Shown here: positions 59,020 through 64,000 of the stretch, one piece after another
How positions within the stretch are numbered: position 1 is the first letter of the stretch
How the letters are laid out: each line of letters opens with the position of its first letter
NCBI GenBank assembly: GCA_961205875.1
Contig: OY540821.1
Coordinates: 15,438,001-15,502,000, forward strand
Reading direction: 5' to 3'
Length of the DNA: 64,000 nt
Origin: Sialis fuliginosa
Lineage: Eukaryota > Arthropoda > Insecta > Megaloptera > Sialidae
Translations under genes and position numbers: made by a program
The notes under the pieces: model-generated
Seen by the model: the letters and a program-made list of their open reading frames with translations, nothing else
The model's database searches: none
Told to the model about the DNA's origin: nothing

Positions 59020-59929
59020 TGTCCGGTATCATAAAGGACCTAACAAATTTGTTAGCTAGCAAGCACTTTCAACTGAGATATCAAACTTATATGACAGTTC
59101 TTTTGGAGTTTGTTGATGACTTTGACAAGTTTCGCGCACGCGTTGTAGGTAAATACAAACGGTATTAAAACAGTGGTGATGTTATGAAAATTATTTTGTA
59201 CGGTCAAAGATGCCAACTTTGTTACAATTAGTTGAAGTGTCACTGCTCTAAATTCCATAACTAATCCATAGATACTAGTACAGAATTAATACCCCATTTG
59301 AATGTAATTGCTAGCTAACAAATTTTGTTAGGTCCTTTATACAGGGGTCAAAACTGGTCAGTAAAATCAGTAAAAGTCAGTTTTTTGTAACCCAGTCAGT
59401 TAAAGTCAGTTTTTTGGGAAAATGGTCAGTTTTGTCAGTTTTTTGGGTTTGGCACTCAAAGTTTTCACATCGGAGCCCTATTTATCGTGAAAAAACTCAC
59501 TATTTGACTTCAAAACGACACAATTACCTTGAAAAATATATTCAAATTAAATAATGTTCTATTTTGTTTACTTATTATTTAACTTTTAGAAGATATTTTA
59601 TGACATAATTGTAACGTATGTATACGTGAACATATAAACAACATAATCTCACTCTAGCACTGGCTATGCCAAGTTCTGTAAAAAAATTAACAAAAATTAA
59701 CTGTAATATTTGTTACTTTTGTTATGAACATTATAAAAAGGTGGTAAGGGTTGTCTATGGGGATGGTGGAGGCCAATAATTATAAAAGTATTTTTTTAAT
59801 ACATAATACCTACATTTTTTAATTCGGTTCAGATAGTCAGTAAAAGTCAGTATTTTTGATTTCTGTGTCAGTAAAATCAGTATTTTTGAACACTGAACTT
59901 GTTTCGACCCCTGTTTATAATACCGGACA
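59020..59929 (+). mobile_element. Family A MITE, copy A8, interrupted by a nested element
   Basis: From TGTCCGGTATCATAAAGG to TTTATAATACCGGACA, with TAA immediately outside both ends (59017-59019 and 59930-59932). Removing the insert at 59342-59913 and one TTTATA copy leaves an intact MITE of about 332 bp, nearly identical to A2. TAA target duplications fit PIF/Harbinger (TWA), though A2 shows TTAA, so the superfamily stays open. This copy gives the best view of both termini. Confidence 0.9.
59342..59913. mobile_element. Nested 572 bp TIR element, CAGGGGTC ends
   Basis: Inverted termini CAGGGGTCAAAAC and (inverse) CAGGGGTCGAAAC. A 6 bp duplication TTTATA flanks it (59336-59341 and 59914-59919); the uninterrupted host site is known from other family A copies. 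Both ends are packed with TCAGTAAAA/GTCAGTTTTTT repeats, e.g. GTCAGTAAAATCAGTAAAAG, probably transposase-binding sites. CAGGGG ends suggest hAT, but a 6 bp duplication is not standard for hAT (8 bp), so the superfamily is unresolved. Non-coding. Confidence 0.88.
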
Positions 59930-61475
59930 TAAGACTGCTTAATTCAAAATTCACAAAATATACGATAACTATGAAGATCATTAGTCCGGCCCTGAACTTC
60001 CGTTTGAAACAGGACATCTTAAAGAGAACTCGTCTCTATATTTGTCATTTCTGTGTGAATATTGTACACTGCTGTAATATACAATCGGCATCTACTTGTC
60101 TTTTAAACATTCACAAGGAGATCTCTAACCAAGTAGCGACCCCTAGGACATATCCGGAATATCAAACATCCTTGTGTGTCCACGGGATACATGTTTACAC
60201 AAGGAATTGGGGGGGGGGGGGGGCTTGTTCAAACATAGATCACGAATTCTGTACAAGTCACGATAAGACATTATTTATGTTGCTTTCTTTAAAATGGACT
60301 TCCTAAATCAAATATGGTTTGATTGAATAGTGGACACAGTTTTGAATAATAGAGTAGGAAAGTTTCAATAGTTTTATTGTTCGAATGTTAGATTTATCAC
60401 GAATAAATTTATAAATCTTAAACAGACTCAACCCTTTGACACACGAGATGTATTTTTTTAAATAAAAAATATACGAAAAGGTAAATCTTGTCTCATATCG
60501 GTTTTTGTAACTGAAGTTTCCTCTGGATCTCATCTCGTGAAAAGTGAAATCAACACTTCATGAAATTTTTAGTTTAAGTGACTAGAAACCACAGTTTATC
60601 CGTTTTTCCAGTAGTAGGTACTTCATGATAACTCTTTAAAACCGATAATCTTGACGAGTGTCTGTCTCGACTAGACATAAAAATAAAGTTGATATATGCC
60701 CGGTATTATTATAAAAAATTATAACCTAAATTTTGTTTATTACAAACGTGTTTTAAATGAATATTAAGGCTCTCAATGAAAAATGTACATAATATACGTT
60801 GTAAAAACATAGTGTAGAAAATTAAAAACTCATTTAATTAAATATATTATGCTTGGTTCTGTTAATAATATGACAGTTAGTTAAAGGAGAATTTAGTTAA
60901 ACTTGATAATACTGGACGATAATCTCGTTAAAATTCGTTTCTTCGAAAAAAACAACTTCATCTCGATTTTGATTTCCTTTCTAGTACGACACTGATAATA
61001 GTTTCACTCTCGTATATTCATGCTAGTCTATTAATGGAGAAGTGTAGCCTAGATTGTGAAAATCTCATACAAATCGGTTCAGCAGTTCTCTAGTTTACTA
61101 GAAATTCTATCAGATTGGATTGCGGTGACTGAAAACTTGGCATATACTTAGAAAGCCTTTATTATATATGTATATATTGTACTAAAGATAATAATATTTA
61201 AATACATATCTTCCTTTCGTTTGGAATTCTCTGTAAGTCAGTTAGATATTTTGGCATGTGAACGGTTAATATTTGGATGGGTATTGTTTTATATTCTACG
61301 TTTAAAAGCGACCTTGGGTGTTAGAATATTGATTGGATTTTAAGTGTAAAAATAACTCGTTACCTACTCTGATGAAAAATGTAGTTGCTGTGGTATTGAT
61401 TTTTGCGTGAAAATAGGGAGGATGTGTTTAATTTTAAAGTTCTCGTGTTTCCGAATATGACGCATTTGTAACCAG
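59930..61475. other. Intergenic DNA; longest ORF considered spurious
   Basis: A 135-codon ORF (59899-60306) begins inside the nested transposon end and includes glycines read from a 15-G run (60209-60223). It has no recognisable domain, so it is not called a gene. About 59975-60200 is less AT-rich and non-repetitive. GAAAATCTCATACAAATC, then GGTTCAGCAGTTCTCTAG, at about 61057 is a LINE/SINE-like tail. Confidence 0.5.
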
Positions 61476-61479
61476 AGTG

Positions 61480-61860
61480 GTCCAATCTAAATTACGTTGA
61501 AGATGCGATATTTTTTTTATTTTTTACTCTGAATTTCTTCACGATTTGGGTTCAACATATGGGCAAATCCACAGAACGTGGCCGCATTAGCTTTAAATTA
61601 AAATACTCAAATGCTTCTTCAAAATGGAGCATTGAACGCACACTCTTCTATGTCGTCTCAAAATCTTCGTAACAAAGAGAAGAATAATTGGTCTCAATTT
61701 CAGGAGTGTGCTTCGGATGTTCCAAAAGTTACAGCAAATAAACCAAATAAAAAACGCTGAAATTGCCGTTCGCTGGATAAAACAATCGCGCATATGAAAT
61801 GTAAGAGGTGTGCGCCTTTGAAACTCCGGCAAAAGGTTCATTGTACCAAAAAACATGTCC
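61480..61860. other. Higher-complexity segment, possible decayed coding remnant
   Basis: Less AT-rich than its surroundings. Plus-strand translation from 61625 gives about 49 codons of polar sequence (N, S, Q, K rich) ending in a stop near 61770; another frame from 61559 is open for about 37 codons. A minus-strand ORF of 109 codons (61593-61922) covers the same DNA but is F/I/L-rich. None matches a family I recognise. It may be a decayed exon, a retroelement scrap or chance. Confidence 0.2.
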
Positions 61861-62850
61861 AGTAAAAATTTCAGATTCATTGGTTTGAATCTGAGAAAAT
61901 TGCGGTGGTATGAATTTTTCATTTTTTTAAAGTTTCATTCTGAAAACGTGAAAACAACCGATTTTTCAATGCAAATTGTGCTGTAGTTTTTATATGAATC
62001 AAGCAATCGACTTGTAACTCCATGTTTACATCCACAATAAAGTATACTTTGAGTTCGTGCACTTATGGGTGGGTAATATACATTCCCACACGCGCATATG
62101 AACTATACTCCATACTGCACGTTTTCTCTAAAGTTGATGGTTTCCAACTAAAAATTATTGTGTTAAATGTCTTCGAAAACAGAAATTAAGAAAAAAATAA
62201 AACCAACTTAAAAAAATTAAAAACACTGAAAAGTTGTAAAAATCAATTGATTTTTTTTAATGTTATTTTTATTGATATCGATTTTTTATTAATCTATTTT
62301 ATGAACATTGCAAGCTGTATTGTATTGCTTCGACGAAGAATGGAGTTAATTACATTGTATTGTATCGCTTCGAAGAAAATTAAATAAATAAATAAATCGA
62401 CAAAAAGTAGAGTTAATTTATATTGCATTGTATTGATTTTCCTTCTCAGGTCAATGATTAACATTGGCTTCTGAACACTCCATATGTGTACTTTATATTT
62501 TCTTCTCTTTCATCAAAGAAGACATTTTTTATTTTACGTTGTCCGGCAGATTCCTATTCTCGTCACGTTTAAAAGGTCACTCCGTAAGACACTGAGTTGT
62601 ATCTGGATAAAATACAAACGACCCTTTATAACGTACACCTACAAAACTTGTGTGAATATATAGTCTTGACCTATATGTCTAGATATAAAAACTCCCAAAT
62701 ACCTGACATGTTACTGAAAAGAAATTGCTTTATTATTTTTAGCTGTTTCAAAAACCGTACTATATATTATTAACTCAATTGTACACAGGGCCGTACGTGG
62801 GTATATTAATTGTAAAATAATTAATACAGTGTGTCCCAGCTTTGAAGAAG
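61861..62850. other. Intergenic DNA, no gene seen
   Basis: TGTATTG(T)ATCGCTTCGA(C/A)GAA repeats twice (about 62318 and 62362). ACACAGGGCCGTACGTGGG near 62786 resembles the hAT-like end at 17917. CAGTGTGTCCCAGC near 62827 resembles a transposon edge. No supported gene. Confidence 0.5.
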
Positions 62851-63087
62851 CAAACTTTTCAAACCTATCTGACAGTTCCCTTGAAGTATCATGAAGTGTA
62901 ACGGTATTAAAATGGTGATATTATGAAAATTATTTTGTACGGTCAGAGTCGCCAATTGAGTTATAATAAGTTGATGTATCACTGCACTAAATTATGTACC
63001 TAATCTATAGATACTATCACAGATTTAATACCCCGTTATAAAGTGCTTGCAAGCTAGCAAGTTTGTTAGCTCCTTTATAATAGGACA
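62851..63087 (+). mobile_element. Family A MITE, copy A9
   Basis: Interior as in A3 and A6 (AAACCTATCTGACAGTTCCC, GTACGGTCAGAGTCGCCAAT). The right arm AGTGCTTGCAAGCTAGCAAG, then TTTGTTAGCTCCTTTATAAT, and GGACA are present; the left arm and terminus are lost, with a possible transposon edge just upstream. Truncated. Confidence 0.8.
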
Positions 63088-64000
63088 ATAATTCAACTCG
63101 GTTTCGGAAAAGTCCATCTGTCATTGAATGTAAGTTAATTTGCGTACGATTTTTAAAATATTTTCTAAAGAAAACTTTAATAATAAAATGAAACCAATGA
63201 AAAATGCATTCCTGTAAAGTTTACATTGTCAAATGATTACCATAAATACCGTGTAAAACAAACACCCGGACGGGAGATAATAGAAGTATTTAATATGTGC
63301 ATATTTGGGTCCAATTTGTTAAAATCAACACTCGCTCGGATCGGTACGAAAACATTGGGGCAATGCCACCACATGCATATTCACGCAATAACAGTGGCGT
63401 CATGTATATGGAGTGCAACTATACAATTAATTATAAATTTCATTTAATCTAATAGCGCAAAATTGTTTGTTTTCAATGCTCAGATAAATTGGTTAACCAT
63501 TTAATTTTTATACAATATTACTAAAAAATATTAGTTCGAAATTTTTCTTAAGACGCACCTGATTATTTTTTCGTATATTTTTAATTTTTTGACAGTTTCA
63601 ATCTAAATCTAAAGTTATACAAACGTCAAAATGACATTTAAATATATTAAAATATCATCAATTCAACCCCCAACCCTTACAATAAATATTTTCTTTTTTT
63701 AATCTTGAAAGACAGCTTTCTTTTATTAAGATATCAGACAATTTCTTTTGAGTAATTCAAAATTTTATTTTATTTTTAATTTAAAATGGAGGCTCTAAAT
63801 TAATTTCCGACTAGAGTCAAAGAGCGTCACTGTACAAATTCAGTTTTAAGTTGAAATCAATAATTGTCATATATTTCGTTAACGAGGCGCCAATGAATGA
63901 TATCAGGTCCACTTATGGTTCGCTTGCTAAAAAAATTGCGCGGGCAAATGGTTACGTAACGTTAATTGAAAGATAATATTATTTGCAACATTGGTGCGTG
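63088..64000. other. Intergenic DNA with a candidate regulatory patch
   Basis: About 63225-63425 is non-repetitive and CpG-containing (AACACCCGGACGGGAGATAA, CTCGCTCGGATCGGTACG, ATAACAGTGGCGTCATG). A 73-codon ORF across it has no recognisable domain. The window ends in another CpG-containing patch (63885-64000). No gene supported; the patch could be regulatory. Confidence 0.35.

Noticed and set aside
59052-59258. 68-codon ORF similar to the ORF at 14224-14484
   Set aside because: Similarity is due to both lying in near-identical MITE copies; other copies break the frame.
59899-60306. 135-codon ORF, the longest in the window
   Set aside because: Starts in the end of a nested transposon, reads through a 15-G homopolymer as glycines, and shows no domain.
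61368-61400. CTGATGA near 61369 as another hammerhead core
   Set aside because: No stem II followed by GAAA, and no stem I partner.
1-64000. tRNA, rRNA, CRISPR or bacterial-type operons
   Set aside because: No B-box-like GGTTCGANTCC, no rRNA-like blocks, no regular short repeat-spacer array and no long ORFs.

Overview
The window looks like non-coding, repeat-rich, AT-rich DNA from an animal nuclear genome, most likely an insect and probably a moth or butterfly. The evidence is indirect: base composition, absence of any operon-like or long ORF, dense non-autonomous DNA transposons, and several motifs common in lepidopteran repeats (GGGTTCCGTA blocks, AAATCGGTTCAGTAGTTTT tails, GACTGACTCATCAACGC, GTAGGTACCTAC). 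The species cannot be named from sequence alone.

I support no protein-coding gene. The longest ORF is 135 codons and starts inside a transposon end; the others are short, low-complexity or palindrome artefacts. I saw no tRNA, rRNA or CRISPR. The window is best read as an intergenic desert or a very large intron.

Most recognisable content is mobile DNA. Family A is a roughly 270-310 bp MITE with TGTCCGGTAT termini, in nine full or partial copies (8.2, 14.2, 17.0, 34.8, 38.3, 48.4, 55.2, 59.0 and 62.9 kb). Family B is a foldback Tc1/mariner-type MITE (2.0 and 44.3 kb). Family C is a hAT-type element with a 700 bp internal palindrome (22.9 and 52.7 kb). Family D is a TA-flanked element with AGGTACTGGCACC ends (11.2, 13.6, 16.1, 32.3 and 46.8 kb). 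Family E has GTAGGGTC ends (0.1 and 13.7 kb). Family F is a 160 bp tandem or dispersed unit (30.1 and 39.7 kb). Family G/H is a dispersed non-coding repeat with a LINE/SINE-like tail (20.2, 31.5 and 41.0 kb). Other single foldback or TIR elements occur at 9.5, 15.0, 34.9, 36.1, 56.5 and 57.2 kb. One element (59.3-59.9 kb) sits inside a family A copy.

The most interesting signals are: (1) a hammerhead-type self-cleaving ribozyme motif at 31.27 kb, with core, three stems and predicted cleavage site, and a mutated relative at 57.45 kb, pointing to a Penelope-like or retrozyme-type retroelement; (2) two family C copies whose 50 bp central spacer is identical but inverted; (3) eight AACCGGTT octamers in a tandem array inside a transposon-like element at 36.1-36.9 kb; (4) a GTGAGGGAATGA motif recurring at about 188 bp at 29.0-29.4 kb; (5) a Penelope-like inverted repeat at 27.9-28.1 kb.

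Islands of higher-complexity or GC-richer sequence (9.0, 14.7, 15.8, 17.5, 24.1, 25.1, 35.8, 43.1, 45.1, 47.7, 58.0, 61.6 and 63.3 kb) are candidate regulatory DNA. Some carry CTCF-, NRF-1- or POU-like sites, but this needs cross-species comparison.
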